Source: Fimenecus sp964540535
GTDB taxonomy: Bacteria; Bacillota; Clostridia; Oscillospirales; Acutalibacteraceae
DNA length: 64,000 bases
Reading direction: 5' to 3'
NCBI GenBank assembly: GCA_964540535.1
Contig: CAZIMO010000002.1
Span: 217,625 to 281,624 of the forward strand
The first letter of the stretch is position 1; each line of letters opens with the position of its first letter. Below, in pieces: positions 15,410 through 24,627 of the stretch. The translations under genes and the position numbers were made by a program. The notes under the pieces were generated by a model. It was not told where the DNA came from, searched no databases, and worked only from the letters and a program-made list of their open reading frames with translations.

Positions 15410-16777
15410 ATGAAAATAAATCTTAACAACGCTGAAAAATTACAGACTTTAAAGGGTTTTGGCACTTCTGCCTGCTGGTGGAGCCACTATTGCAAAAATG
15501 AAGCTGTTCAAGATGAGATTGCAGAGCTTTTATACGGCGATACAGGGCTTAATCTCAACATTTACCGTTACAACATAGGCGGCGGAACAGACGATGGCAA
15601 TTGCAGAGTCGAAAATCCTTGGCGAAGAACCGAAAGTATGTATGTTTATGACCGCGAAGCTCAAGAGGGTCATTGGGATTATTCCCTTGACAAAACCGCA
15701 AAGGATGTTATGAGAAAATGTCTTGACAAGGGCAATATTGACACTCTTATTGTATTTGCAAATTCGCCCCACTGGTCGCAGACATCAACAGGTCAGGCGT
15801 CGGGCAGTCTTTTATATCACACCTGCAATCTGCCGAAAGCAAATTACAGAAAATTTGCAGATTACTTCTTAACTGCAACCCAAAGGCTTATTGACGAGGG
15901 TTTTCCTGTTAAATATGTAAGTCCCATAAACGAACCTCAATGGAAATGGGGAGGTTCTTATGTCTGGCAGGAGGGCTGTCACTATGAACCCGAAGAAATG
16001 GCAGAGGTTATGCACATTTTTGCGGAAGAAATAATCAAACGCAATATGAATGTTAAGCTTTACGGTCCGGAAAGCGGAGAGATGATGGGCCTTACCCACG
16101 AATATCTTGAATTACTCAAGAAGGATGAGCTGGTAATGAGCGTTATGCCTGTTTTTGCATACCATTCATATCACGCCGACAATGATCCGCAAATAAGAAC
16201 ACAGTTTAAGAATGAATTGGTGCTTTCCCACCCCGAATTACGCTTTGATATGAGCGAATGGTGCGAGCTTCCCAACAAAAGCCACACAAAAGATTTTAAG
16301 GGTGCGTTGATTACCGCAAGAATTATAGGTCAGGATTTAATATATGCAGGTGCTGAAAGCTGGACCTCTTGGGTAGCAGTAAATCAGTATGCAATTCACG
16401 ATGACGGCAATGATTATTCTGATGCCACCCTCACGGCAACCAACGATTTCGGCGAATGGTATGTTGCCGAGCGGTATTACGGCTTTGCGCACTTTTCAAA
16501 ATACATACCGCTAAATTCAGTTTGTCTTGACAGCGGATTTTTCCCTGATGAGAAAAACGATTTCAATGTTTTCAGCTTTTTAACTCCAGAAAAGCAAACC
16601 GTTACGGTGATTGTGAACGAAGGAGAAAGCAGAGAAATATCGCTTGACGGCAAATTCCGCAATATGAAAATTATAGAATCCTGCCAGGAATATAAACTTA
16701 AAACGATGTATGACGGCGAATATAAAAACAATATAAAAGTAAACAAAAGCAGCATTATAACTGTAATATGTGAATAA
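15410..16777 (+). CDS. Glycoside hydrolase family 30-type enzyme
   Basis: 455 residues starting at ATG 15410 (AAGGTG site 6 nt upstream; the in-frame GTG at 15401 overlaps that site). The N-terminus LQTLKGFGTSACWW fits GH30. The acid/base Glu is in SPINEPQWKW (about residue 175) and the nucleophile Glu in FDMSEWCEL (about 283). A small beta-sandwich follows the barrel. No signal peptide, so the enzyme is probably cytoplasmic and acts on imported oligosaccharides. Closest in feel to endo-beta-1,6-galactanase-like members; the linkage cannot be read from sequence. Confidence 0.85.
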   Translation: MKINLNNAEKLQTLKGFGTSACWWSHYCKNEAVQDEIAELLYGDTGLNLNIYRYNIGGGTDDGNCRVENPWRRTESMYVYDREAQEGHWDYSLDKTAKDVMRKCLDKGNIDTLIVFANSPHWSQTSTGQASGSLLYHTCNLPKANYRKFADYFLTATQRLIDEGFPVKYVSPINEPQWKWGGSYVWQEGCHYEPEEMAEVMHIFAEEIIKRNMNVKLYGPESGEMMGLTHEYLELLKKDELVMSVMPVFAYHSYHADNDPQIRTQFKNELVLSHPELRFDMSEWCELPNKSHTKDFKGALITARIIGQDLIYAGAESWTSWVAVNQYAIHDDGNDYSDATLTATNDFGEWYVAERYYGFAHFSKYIPLNSVCLDSGFFPDEKNDFNVFSFLTPEKQTVTVIVNEGESREISLDGKFRNMKIIESCQEYKLKTMYDGEYKNNIKVNKSSIITVICE

Positions 16778-16795
16778 GATTATCTGCAAAGCAAA

Positions 16796-16830
16796 CGGCG
16801 GAAGCATTAAAGCTCCCGCCGCATTTTTTT
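16796..16830. terminator. Bidirectional terminator between GH30 and MMPL genes
   Basis: CGGCGGAAGC-ATTAAA-GCTCCCGCCG with one mismatch, followed by TTTTTTT on the plus strand. Confidence 0.88.
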
Positions 16831-19800
16831 ATTTCTTCTTATTTTTCTTTTTTCTTACAATCAGCTTATCAAATGCCGCCAAAAGTCCCGGCAGTATAAA
16901 GAGTATAAGCAATATTGCAGAAAGCGAGCCGATTGAAATTGTTTGGCAAATCTGCGCTATTGTGGGGTCAACAGGGCAAAGTCCGATTACTCCCGTTACA
17001 ACCACCATAATAAGACCAGATGTGAGAATTGTATGGATTGAACCGTTATATGCCGCAGCAAGCGAGTCTTTAACATCCATTGTCCTGCGGTTTTCACGGT
17101 AATAATTCGTAAACAGAATTCCGTAGTCAATTGTAGCACCCATAAGAATGCACTGAACAATAATTAACGCGAGGTAATAAATGCTGTAACCCATAAGTCC
17201 GTTCACAGACATTGTAATATACACACCGCTTTGAACAAGCAAAACAAGTATAAGCGGAACCCATATCGAACGGAAGCTTATAAGTACAACAATGAAGATT
17301 GCGGCAATTGTCAAAAGCGTAATAAACAGCAGTTCTGTATCAAAGCTTCGCTCCATTTCGTAATTCATTGGAGTATTGCCTATGAGATAAAAGCGGTTCT
17401 CAAGATTATTGTTACACATTTCATTAAGCGTTGTCATAAATGAAGCGGTTTCTTCCGATTCAACGGGTAATGAGGTTTCAATCATCATAAGCGAATGATT
17501 CATACCCAAAAGCTGATTGATACCGTCATCTATTTGGGCTTTCATTTTGACTGTTTCATCTTTCATATCTTCACTTATGAATGCGGAAAATTTTGGGTCA
17601 TTGATCATATTTTCTGAAAGATAGCCGAACATTTCTTCTATTGTCAGCTTCCATTCGGGATTGCTCTGTTTTGTGCTTGTATAATAGAGATAAAGCATTT
17701 CTACTGTATTGCTGTCAAAGCCGTCTGTAATACCTGCAAGAACATTCGGAAGTTCCTGCGCGGTATATGATTTCTCTGAAGCCACCGCATCAATAACCTT
17801 GATTGAGTTTTTAAGCTTTGAAGCCATTTCAGCGTCAAAATAGCCTGCGTAATCTTCATTGGGAAGTACATCGCTGTCTGCAAAGTGAACAAAGCTCTGA
17901 ACTGACATTTTCCATTTACTTGTATCGCCGTGTTCGCTGATATAAAGAAGATAAATTTGACGAAGCTGTGAGGTGGGCATACCCGTAATTTTTGCAAGCT
18001 CCTGCGGAGCGAAAGCTGTGCCTTTAACAGTAGCGTCAATTACCTTTTGACCCATTTCGATTTGCGAAAGCTGTTCTTCACTCATTCTTGATGAGAACAT
18101 CGCTTTATTATTTGCAACAAAGTTTATAAGCTGATAAATTGACATTTGGTGGGTCGGCTGCACCACCTGCCAAGCAATATATTTTGCAATTACATCTTCA
18201 TAATTTACTGCTTCGGGATTTTTCAAATATTCATAATGATAAGCGTAAAGGAAAAGCATATCATCGGCAGAATAACCGAGAACCGAAGCCATATTGTAGC
18301 AGTCTCTTTTTGCAAGTACTTTTTCTTTATCTGTAAAGGTTACCAGAGTTGAAAGCTGTGACTTTGCTTTATCGTCAATCATTGCGGCATACTGAGGATT
18401 TTTAGCAACCTCATTTACAACAAAATCTGCAAAAACAGGCAATGTCATTTTGCCTAAATCGGCGCCGTTATTCTTACTGTAATAAAGCACAAAAAGCTTT
18501 TTTATATCGTCGGCATTCATACCGAAGGTTTCGGCAAGTTCATTTGCAGTTTTAGGCGTTGTAAGCGATTTAGGGTCAGAAAACGCTTTCATTTCTTCAA
18601 GACTTGCTTTCATTTCTTCGCTTATAAAGCCCGAAAATGTAGGATTTGGAATAATTTCATTTGAAATAAAGTCGCAAAGTTCAGGAAGCGTCATTGTAAG
18701 AAGCTCGTCGCCGGAATAATAGCTGTAATAAAGAATGTCAAGAAGCGACGGATCAAGGCTTATTGCAACGCCCATATTATCAATCATATCAACCATACCG
18801 TTTGCCGTAAATGACTGACCGAGAGTGGTTGAATAGCTCATAACACTTTTAACATTTTCATTTTTTTCAAGTTCTGCCGCCATATCGGCAATGCGTTCCT
18901 CATCGTCATTGCTGTAAAGCATAACAATTGGGTTTGAGGGTGTAAACACTTCGGCAATTGGGTCGTCAGACGAAATGGAATAAGCGATTTGTGTGTAGCC
19001 CTGCAAAATATATGAGCCTGCAAAAATAACCACAAATAAAATTGCGATAACCTTGCGAAGCTTAAATTCGCCCTTTGAAATAAGTCCCATCGGAATATGA
19101 AGTTCTTTTTTCTCGGTATCTTCAATTAAGCCGTCAAAAATAAGCATAAGCGCAGGCAAAATTGTAAGCACGCAAATCATACTGAGCAATACGCCCTTTG
19201 CAAGTACAACACCTAAATCCATACCGATTTTAAAGCTCATAAACACAAGCATAATAAGACCTATAACAGTGGTCATACCGCTGCTTGTGATTGAAGAAAA
19301 CGCATTTCTCAACGCAACCTTCATAGCTTCTTCATTATCGTCAAAATTTTCTTTTTCCTGACGGTAACGGTTGGCGAGAATGATTGAGTAATCCATTGAA
19401 AGAACCAACTGCAAAATTGCAGCAATTGACATTGTAATTTGCGAAACCGAACCGAGAACTAAATTTGAACCCATATTTATTACAATTGCCAAACCGATTG
19501 TCGCCATAAAGAGTATAGGTTCAAACCAAGATCCGCTCATAACAAACAGAATTATCAGCAAAATTACAATAGCGGCGCCTATAACTATCAGCGGCAAATC
19601 AACATTGCTGGCGCTGTCGTTTACACATTCAAATTCGTATGAAGAAAAATTATCTTCAATGGCTTCTTCAATCGCAATCTCTTCGGGCGAACCGTATGTA
19701 TAAGAGGTTGAAACCGTAAATTTTGTATATCCGTCCTTATTATAATCTTCACTGTTTTCAACATAGGCTACGCTGTCAACATTTTGAATGCCTGAAAGCC

Positions 19801-20056
19801 GGTGACGGATATAATTTATTTCATCTGCACTTAAATCCTTAAACATTACACGGATTGTTGAAGATGTAGTTGTTGAGAACTCGGTCATCATTATATCAAT
19901 ACCCTGTTTCATAGAAGAATTATCGGGCAGATACTTTGTCATATCCGTATTGACTTCTACTTTCGGTATAAGCGCGGCGCAAAAGGCACAAATTACAAGC
20001 ATAAAAGCCAAGACGAAATTATGCTTTTCAACAATAAAATTTGCTATTTTTTTCAA
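16829..20056 (-). CDS. MMPL/RND-family transporter with large extracytoplasmic repeats
   Basis: 1075 residues from the TTG at 20056, chosen because GAGGTG lies 6 nt before it. One N-terminal helix, then an exported domain, a five-helix bundle with SMDYSIILANRYRQEKEN (about residues 160-310), a very long second exported domain (about 365-905), and a second bundle with GATIDYGILFTNYYRENR. These Asp-Tyr motifs in helix 4/10 are the proton-relay positions of MMPL proteins, which export lipids or amphiphiles. The second exported domain carries about five degenerate 80-100 residue helical repeats (residues about 440-850). Substrate unknown. Last gene of a leftward run with ADH and radical SAM genes. 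Confidence 0.88.
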   Translation of the reverse strand: MKKIANFIVEKHNFVLAFMLVICAFCAALIPKVEVNTDMTKYLPDNSSMKQGIDIMMTEFSTTTSSTIRVMFKDLSADEINYIRHRLSGIQNVDSVAYVENSEDYNKDGYTKFTVSTSYTYGSPEEIAIEEAIEDNFSSYEFECVNDSASNVDLPLIVIGAAIVILLIILFVMSGSWFEPILFMATIGLAIVINMGSNLVLGSVSQITMSIAAILQLVLSMDYSIILANRYRQEKENFDDNEEAMKVALRNAFSSITSSGMTTVIGLIMLVFMSFKIGMDLGVVLAKGVLLSMICVLTILPALMLIFDGLIEDTEKKELHIPMGLISKGEFKLRKVIAILFVVIFAGSYILQGYTQIAYSISSDDPIAEVFTPSNPIVMLYSNDDEERIADMAAELEKNENVKSVMSYSTTLGQSFTANGMVDMIDNMGVAISLDPSLLDILYYSYYSGDELLTMTLPELCDFISNEIIPNPTFSGFISEEMKASLEEMKAFSDPKSLTTPKTANELAETFGMNADDIKKLFVLYYSKNNGADLGKMTLPVFADFVVNEVAKNPQYAAMIDDKAKSQLSTLVTFTDKEKVLAKRDCYNMASVLGYSADDMLFLYAYHYEYLKNPEAVNYEDVIAKYIAWQVVQPTHQMSIYQLINFVANNKAMFSSRMSEEQLSQIEMGQKVIDATVKGTAFAPQELAKITGMPTSQLRQIYLLYISEHGDTSKWKMSVQSFVHFADSDVLPNEDYAGYFDAEMASKLKNSIKVIDAVASEKSYTAQELPNVLAGITDGFDSNTVEMLYLYYTSTKQSNPEWKLTIEEMFGYLSENMINDPKFSAFISEDMKDETVKMKAQIDDGINQLLGMNHSLMMIETSLPVESEETASFMTTLNEMCNNNLENRFYLIGNTPMNYEMERSFDTELLFITLLTIAAIFIVVLISFRSIWVPLILVLLVQSGVYITMSVNGLMGYSIYYLALIIVQCILMGATIDYGILFTNYYRENRRTMDVKDSLAAAYNGSIHTILTSGLIMVVVTGVIGLCPVDPTIAQICQTISIGSLSAILLILFILPGLLAAFDKLIVRKKKNKKK

Positions 20057-20107
20057 ATATGACACCTCAATCGGCAAAAAATTTATATTCAAATTATAAA
20101 GGCTTAT

Positions 20108-21232
20108 TTATCGCATTTCAAGATACATCTTTTTAATATCACTATAAGAAAGCGGTATAATATTTCTCTCCATAAGCGGAGTCATACTCATTTCAGTGAG
20201 TATTTCGATTTCATCTTCGGTTTTAACACCTATTTCGGTAAGGGTCATAGCCATTCCCATTTTCTGTTTAAGCTCTGTAATTGCATCTGCCATTTCGTAA
20301 GCGTCGGCAAATCCGCAGTCACGTGCAAAATTGTGAAGTCTGCCGTTTTCAGCCTCTGCATTGAAGCGTGTGAAATAATCAAGTGTCATAGCGCAGGCTT
20401 CGCCGTGAGGAACACTATAAAGATTTGTTAAGGGGAATGAGCAGGCGTGACTGCCGGCTGTACGAGGATTTGAAAATGCAACTCCTGCAACAATTGAAGC
20501 CTCCGCCATTTTTTCACGGGCTTCAAGATTATTCGGCTCACAGTAAGCCTTGTAAAGCCACTCAAAGACAAGCCGAGCCGCTCGAACCGAACAAGCCTCA
20601 CAAATCGGCTGATGAAGAACACTCCAAAAACTTTCTAACGCATGGGCAAGCACATCAAGTCCTGTTGATGCCGTAACTCTGGGCGGAACACTCAAAGTCA
20701 ATTTGGGGTCAACTATTGCAACTTTCGGATACATAAGAGCGTCATTCATTGTGGATTTCACATTTTTCTGCAAATCGGTAAGCACCGAAATGTTTGTAAT
20801 TTCACTGCCTGTTCCGCTTGTAGTGGGAACTGCAAGCATATGAATAACCTCATCTGCATTTACAGGTTTACCGCCCGTGTGATAGCTTTCAATTATATCA
20901 CTGCCCTTTGCTATTGCGCAAGCCGCCTTACAGCAATCCATAGGCGAACCGCCTCCCAAAGCCACGGCAAAATCCGCATTGTTCTCACGAAGCACTTTAA
21001 CGCAGGCATTAACATTTTCTGTTGTAGGGTTTGGTCTTATATCGCTGAAAACCGTTTTAATCACGCCATTGCAGTTTTCAATTATCTTATCGGCTGTACC
21101 GTTATTTTTAAGAGTATTTGAGCATACAAGAACTCCCCTTTTATATCCTAATTCGTTTATAATTTCGGGCAATTCGTTAATTTTATCTGTTCCGAAACAG
21201 ATTTTTACCGGCAGGCTGAAATTCCACATCAT
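20108..21232 (-). CDS. Iron-containing alcohol dehydrogenase
   Basis: 374 residues. GGGSPMDCCKA (about residues 93-103) is the NAD(P)-binding motif of group III alcohol dehydrogenases, and metal ligands lie in STGLDVLAHALES, AGSHACSFPL and SVPHGEACAM. Such enzymes interconvert alcohols and aldehydes or ketones. The ATG at 21232 overlaps the stop of the radical SAM gene (ATGA); a second ATG follows directly. Substrate not determinable. Confidence 0.92.
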   Translation of the reverse strand: MMWNFSLPVKICFGTDKINELPEIINELGYKRGVLVCSNTLKNNGTADKIIENCNGVIKTVFSDIRPNPTTENVNACVKVLRENNADFAVALGGGSPMDCCKAACAIAKGSDIIESYHTGGKPVNADEVIHMLAVPTTSGTGSEITNISVLTDLQKNVKSTMNDALMYPKVAIVDPKLTLSVPPRVTASTGLDVLAHALESFWSVLHQPICEACSVRAARLVFEWLYKAYCEPNNLEAREKMAEASIVAGVAFSNPRTAGSHACSFPLTNLYSVPHGEACAMTLDYFTRFNAEAENGRLHNFARDCGFADAYEMADAITELKQKMGMAMTLTEIGVKTEDEIEILTEMSMTPLMERNIIPLSYSDIKKMYLEMR

Positions 21233-22134
21233 TTAAGTTTTCCCCCTTGGATTACATTTCTGCAATTCATTTCTCTGTTTATTGTATTAAGCACCTTTTT
21301 CTTGTCACCGCTCCACTTCGGTTCAACAAGATATTTTTTAGGCGCGTCGCCTGTAATTCGGTGAATAACCACATTTTCGGGTATTCTTTCAAGACACCCT
21401 AACAGTATATCAATATATTCGCTCATTTGCAATGGAATTGCAATTCCTTTTTTGTAGTCCTCATACAAATCCGTATCTCTCAAAATATGTAAAAGCTGAA
21501 GCTTTACTCCGTCAGTTCCGCATTTGACGGCAAAATCCACGGTATTGAAAATGTCCGCTTCCGTTTCACCCGGCAAGCCGATTATTATATGAGTGATTAC
21601 TGTAATTCCGCGTTTTTTCAACTCTTTCACTGCATTTTTATACACATAATTGGGATAACAGCGCCGAATATACTCGGCGGTTTCTTCGTTAGCGGTTTGA
21701 AGTCCCAATTCAACCCAAACAGGCTTAATTCTATTAAGCTTTTCGAGCAAATCAAGTATATCTTCGGGCAGGCAGTCGGGTCGGGTAGCTATTGAAATTG
21801 CAACAATATCGTCACGGTTTATTACTTGCGTAAAAATATTTTCAAGATATTCTGCAAAGGTATATGTATTGGTATAGCTTTGAAAATACGCAATAAATTT
21901 TTCGGCGTTCGTTTTGCTCTGAATTCGCTTTTTGGCATTTTCAAGCTGAACATTTATATCTTCGCCGAATTCTGCAAAGTGTGATGAACCGTTATGGCAG
22001 AAAATACATCCGCGTGTATCCAAAGTACCGTCACGGTTCGGGCAGGTAAGCCCTAAATCCAACGACAGCTTATACACCTTTTCGCCGAATGTTTCTTTAA
22101 GATATTCATTTAAAGAGTAAAATCTGCCGTTCAT
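21229..22134 (-). CDS. TIGR01212-type radical SAM protein
   Basis: 301 residues. The cluster motif is the spaced form C-x11-C-x2-C in CPNRDGTLDTRGCIFC (residues about 31-46), then HNGSSHFAEF, and later ISIATRPDCL and ITHIIIGLPGETE, matching the YhcC/YtqA-like family. The family role is unassigned; tRNA or cofactor chemistry is often guessed. It heads a leftward run (radical SAM, ADH, MMPL). Confidence 0.88.
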   Translation of the reverse strand: MNGRFYSLNEYLKETFGEKVYKLSLDLGLTCPNRDGTLDTRGCIFCHNGSSHFAEFGEDINVQLENAKKRIQSKTNAEKFIAYFQSYTNTYTFAEYLENIFTQVINRDDIVAISIATRPDCLPEDILDLLEKLNRIKPVWVELGLQTANEETAEYIRRCYPNYVYKNAVKELKKRGITVITHIIIGLPGETEADIFNTVDFAVKCGTDGVKLQLLHILRDTDLYEDYKKGIAIPLQMSEYIDILLGCLERIPENVVIHRITGDAPKKYLVEPKWSGDKKKVLNTINREMNCRNVIQGGKLK

Positions 22135-22210
22135 TCAATCACCTTTTAGATTATAATAAAAATATTTGTAAATTGCAATAACGGTAATATTCTTGCCGTA
22201 TTTTTCATAA

Positions 22211-22242
22211 AAAAATCCCGAAGCTTTTGCCTCGGAATTTTT
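22211..22242 (-). terminator. Terminator downstream of the small Asn-rich gene
   Basis: AAAAATCCCGAAGC-TTTT-GCCTCGGAATTTTT, 14-bp stem with two mismatches; the T tract is within the stem. Confidence 0.75.
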
Positions 22243-22263
22243 ATAGGTCTTATTTAACTGTTA

Positions 22264-22404
22264 TTAGTTGGATGGATTGTTTTCTGATTTTGATTCGGGA
22301 CAATCCTTTACATTTGAGAACTGATTGTTAGACTTTTTGTTGTTCTGCTGATTGTTTTTGCTGTTCTGTGGGTTATTTTTGCTATTGTTATTCTGATTAT
22401 TCAT
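22264..22404 (-). CDS. Small Asn/Gln/Lys-rich protein
   Basis: 46 residues, preceded by a good GAGGTG site 6 nt before ATG 22404 and followed by a terminator, so likely a real monocistronic gene. The product is about 40% Asn plus Gln (MNNQNNNSKNNPQNSKNNQQ at the start) and has a single Cys in KDCPESKSEN near the end. Size and composition recall small spore-associated or acid-soluble spore peptides of clostridia, but I cannot assign it to a family. Function unknown. Confidence 0.7.
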   Translation of the reverse strand: MNNQNNNSKNNPQNSKNNQQNNKKSNNQFSNVKDCPESKSENNPSN

Positions 22405-22517
22405 TATTATCACCTCGCAACAGTATTATTACCCTATTTTAAAAAAATATTCGTCATAGAAACTTATAGAAATATGTGGTAAAATAAAAGCAATATAATT
22501 ATTACGGGAGAAAAAAT

Positions 22518-23390
22518 ATGATTGATTTTGAACGCTCCAAAGAAATATTTTTGAAAATAATGCCAAATGAAGAATTGGCGGAAAAAATTGAAAACTATAT
22601 AAAAAACCATAAAATTATTATTAAATTTTTCCTTGGTTTTTGCCGTAAAAATCGTTGGGAACCGACACTCAAATTAAATCCTATGATGAAACTATCGCTG
22701 GTTTATTTATTTTTGCCTGTTGTCTGTGACAGATACACCGCAAAGAATATAAGCGAAGAAATATTTTGGGACACAATGAGCGATATTAAAATATGGATAG
22801 ACGACCACTATGCGCGTACGGGAGAATACGGACTTTATGAGCTTCATTGGATTATGCATCATATGAATCTTAATATTTTTAAATTAGGCAGACTGCAATT
22901 CCAGAAAAGCTTCTGGCATTTTAAAACTCCTTACGAAAAGAACGGAGTAAAAATCAATTTCGGTGATAAAATTATCAATATACATATTCCCCGCGGTGAA
23001 AAACTCGATATTTCAGCCTGCAAAAAGTCCTTACAGACAGCCAAAGTATTCTTTGAACAATATTTTGCAGAATATCCCAACAACCGATTTATGTGTCATA
23101 GCTGGCTTTTATATCCTAAAAACAAAAATTTTATGTCTGCTGACAGTAACATTCTTAAATTCGCAGATATGTTTGATATGATTGAAGAAAAAGAAACTCC
23201 TCAACAGACATATTTGTGGATTTTCGGAGTAAAATTGAAAAATCCCGCTCTTATGAATAACAAAAAAGAAACGGGAAATTACGGGTATACTGATATTTTA
23301 CCGCAGAAAAACGCATTACAGAAATCTGCTGTTGAATATGTAAAAAACGGCGGAACATTCGGCGATGCGTTGGGGGTAATAATATTATAA
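22518..23390 (+). CDS. Acyltransferase domain-containing protein (NAT_N/GNAT_C type)
   Basis: 290 residues. The N-terminal half is helical; the C-terminal half has INIHIPRGEKLDISACKKSL, FFEQYFAEYPNNRFMCHSWL and LYPKNKNF, matching the conserved C-terminal GNAT-like domain found in two-domain proteins of Firmicutes and Actinobacteria. Acetyl- or acyl-CoA transfer is inferred from fold only; substrate unknown. It has its own start after GGGAGAA. It is convergent with the Gfo/Idh/MocA gene, 8 bp apart, without an obvious terminator. Confidence 0.78.
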   Translation: MIDFERSKEIFLKIMPNEELAEKIENYIKNHKIIIKFFLGFCRKNRWEPTLKLNPMMKLSLVYLFLPVVCDRYTAKNISEEIFWDTMSDIKIWIDDHYARTGEYGLYELHWIMHHMNLNIFKLGRLQFQKSFWHFKTPYEKNGVKINFGDKIINIHIPRGEKLDISACKKSLQTAKVFFEQYFAEYPNNRFMCHSWLLYPKNKNFMSADSNILKFADMFDMIEEKETPQQTYLWIFGVKLKNPALMNNKKETGNYGYTDILPQKNALQKSAVEYVKNGGTFGDALGVIIL

Positions 23391-23398
23391 AGCGAAAA

Positions 23399-24397
23399 TC
23401 AGTTATCGCAGATGACAGTATTGCTTTCTTCCGGATATTTCATATTCCAGCTTTTGCGAAGCGCTGTCATAATACTCATTACATCTTCGCTGTAATCAAG
23501 TTTCATTGTGTTTTTACCGCTTTGAACTGCAATTTCCATATTTTCGATTTCATAGCAGAGGGCATTTTTAGTGTCCCCTGCTTTTATTGTTTCTGTTCGG
23601 TTGCTGTCGGTATAAGTGATAACGGCCTTGTCGGCTCTTGGGTATTCAAAAATCTCTATATAAGCCTTATCATAACAAATTGTGGCACGCTTAGGTTGTT
23701 TTGTGTGTAAGGAAAGGGTTACGCTTGCCATTTCGTTCTTTGAATTTTTAAGAATTAAGCTTGACTGCTCGTCTGCACCCGTCGGAGCAAATTTCACCTG
23801 CGATGAAATCTCATTCGGAAACTCCGTCATAAACATTCTCACGCAGGAAAGTGCATAAACGCCGATGTCGAGCAACGCACCGCCTGCCAAATCCATATTG
23901 AAAAAGCGGTTTGACATATCGTATTCTTTAAAACTGCCGAAGTTCACCTGCGCAAGATTAAAATAACCGAGCTTACCCGATTCAATTATTTTTGCAAGCT
24001 CTGCATACAACGGCATATTATAAATTGTCATTGCTTCGGCTAAAATAAGATTTTTTGAATTTGCCAGCTCAACCGCCTTGTTAAGCTCTGCTGAATTGAG
24101 CGTGATTGCCTTTTCACACAGAATATGCTTACCGCTGTTTAACGCTTTCAAAATATATTCAATATGCTTATTATGCGGTGTGGCGATATAAACTATATCC
24201 ACATTTTCATCGGTAAAAAGCTCGTCAATGCTTTTATAAACCTTTTCAATGCCGTACTTTTCGGCAAAAGTCAATGCTTTTTCGTAGGTTCGGTTCGCAA
24301 CCGAATAAACCTTACCGCCCATTTTGTTCATAGCAGCGGCAAATTCATTGGCAATACTTCCGCATCCTAAAACTGCCCAGTTGTATTTGTTTGACAT
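23399..24397 (-). CDS. Gfo/Idh/MocA family oxidoreductase
   Basis: 332 residues. N-terminal Rossmann start WAVLGCGSIANEFAAAM (GxGxxA) and the family signature GKHILCEKAITLN with the catalytic-region Lys in CEK. The second domain includes GGALLDIGVYALSCVRMF. NAD(P)-dependent oxidation or reduction of a sugar or cyclitol is the family role; the substrate is unknown. Standard length for the family. Confidence 0.93.
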   Translation of the reverse strand: MSNKYNWAVLGCGSIANEFAAAMNKMGGKVYSVANRTYEKALTFAEKYGIEKVYKSIDELFTDENVDIVYIATPHNKHIEYILKALNSGKHILCEKAITLNSAELNKAVELANSKNLILAEAMTIYNMPLYAELAKIIESGKLGYFNLAQVNFGSFKEYDMSNRFFNMDLAGGALLDIGVYALSCVRMFMTEFPNEISSQVKFAPTGADEQSSLILKNSKNEMASVTLSLHTKQPKRATICYDKAYIEIFEYPRADKAVITYTDSNRTETIKAGDTKNALCYEIENMEIAVQSGKNTMKLDYSEDVMSIMTALRKSWNMKYPEESNTVICDN

Positions 24398-24444
24398 AAC
24401 TTCTCCACCTTTTATTGAACTGCCTTTTTGTTATATATCGTTTT

Positions 24445-24592
24445 TTAATTTTCTAACCTATTCAGCCAATCTCTTCGTACATAAAGGAAACAAATTACAG
24501 TAACAGTGTTTAATTCTTCACGTACAACATAAAATATCGGATATTTCATTATAGTTATTTCTCAAATCAGCACTCGGTCTAATTGTCGGCAT
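24445..24592 (-). pseudogene. Remnant of a Phd/YefM-RelE toxin-antitoxin pair fused by deletion
   Basis: From ATG 24592 the frame gives MPTIRPSADLRNNYNEISD, the typical start of a YefM/Phd-type antitoxin. Within a few codons a shifted frame continues YPIFYVVREELNTVTVICF and LYVRRDWLNRLEN, the typical C-terminus of a RelE/ParE toxin, ending at TAA 24445. The middle of both genes (most of the antitoxin and the first two thirds of the toxin) is missing. Both ends are recognisable, so this is a deletion scar, not functional. Confidence 0.75.
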
Positions 24593-24627
24593 AATGTCAT
24601 CTTCGTTAATGTTATAGAAAAATTATA

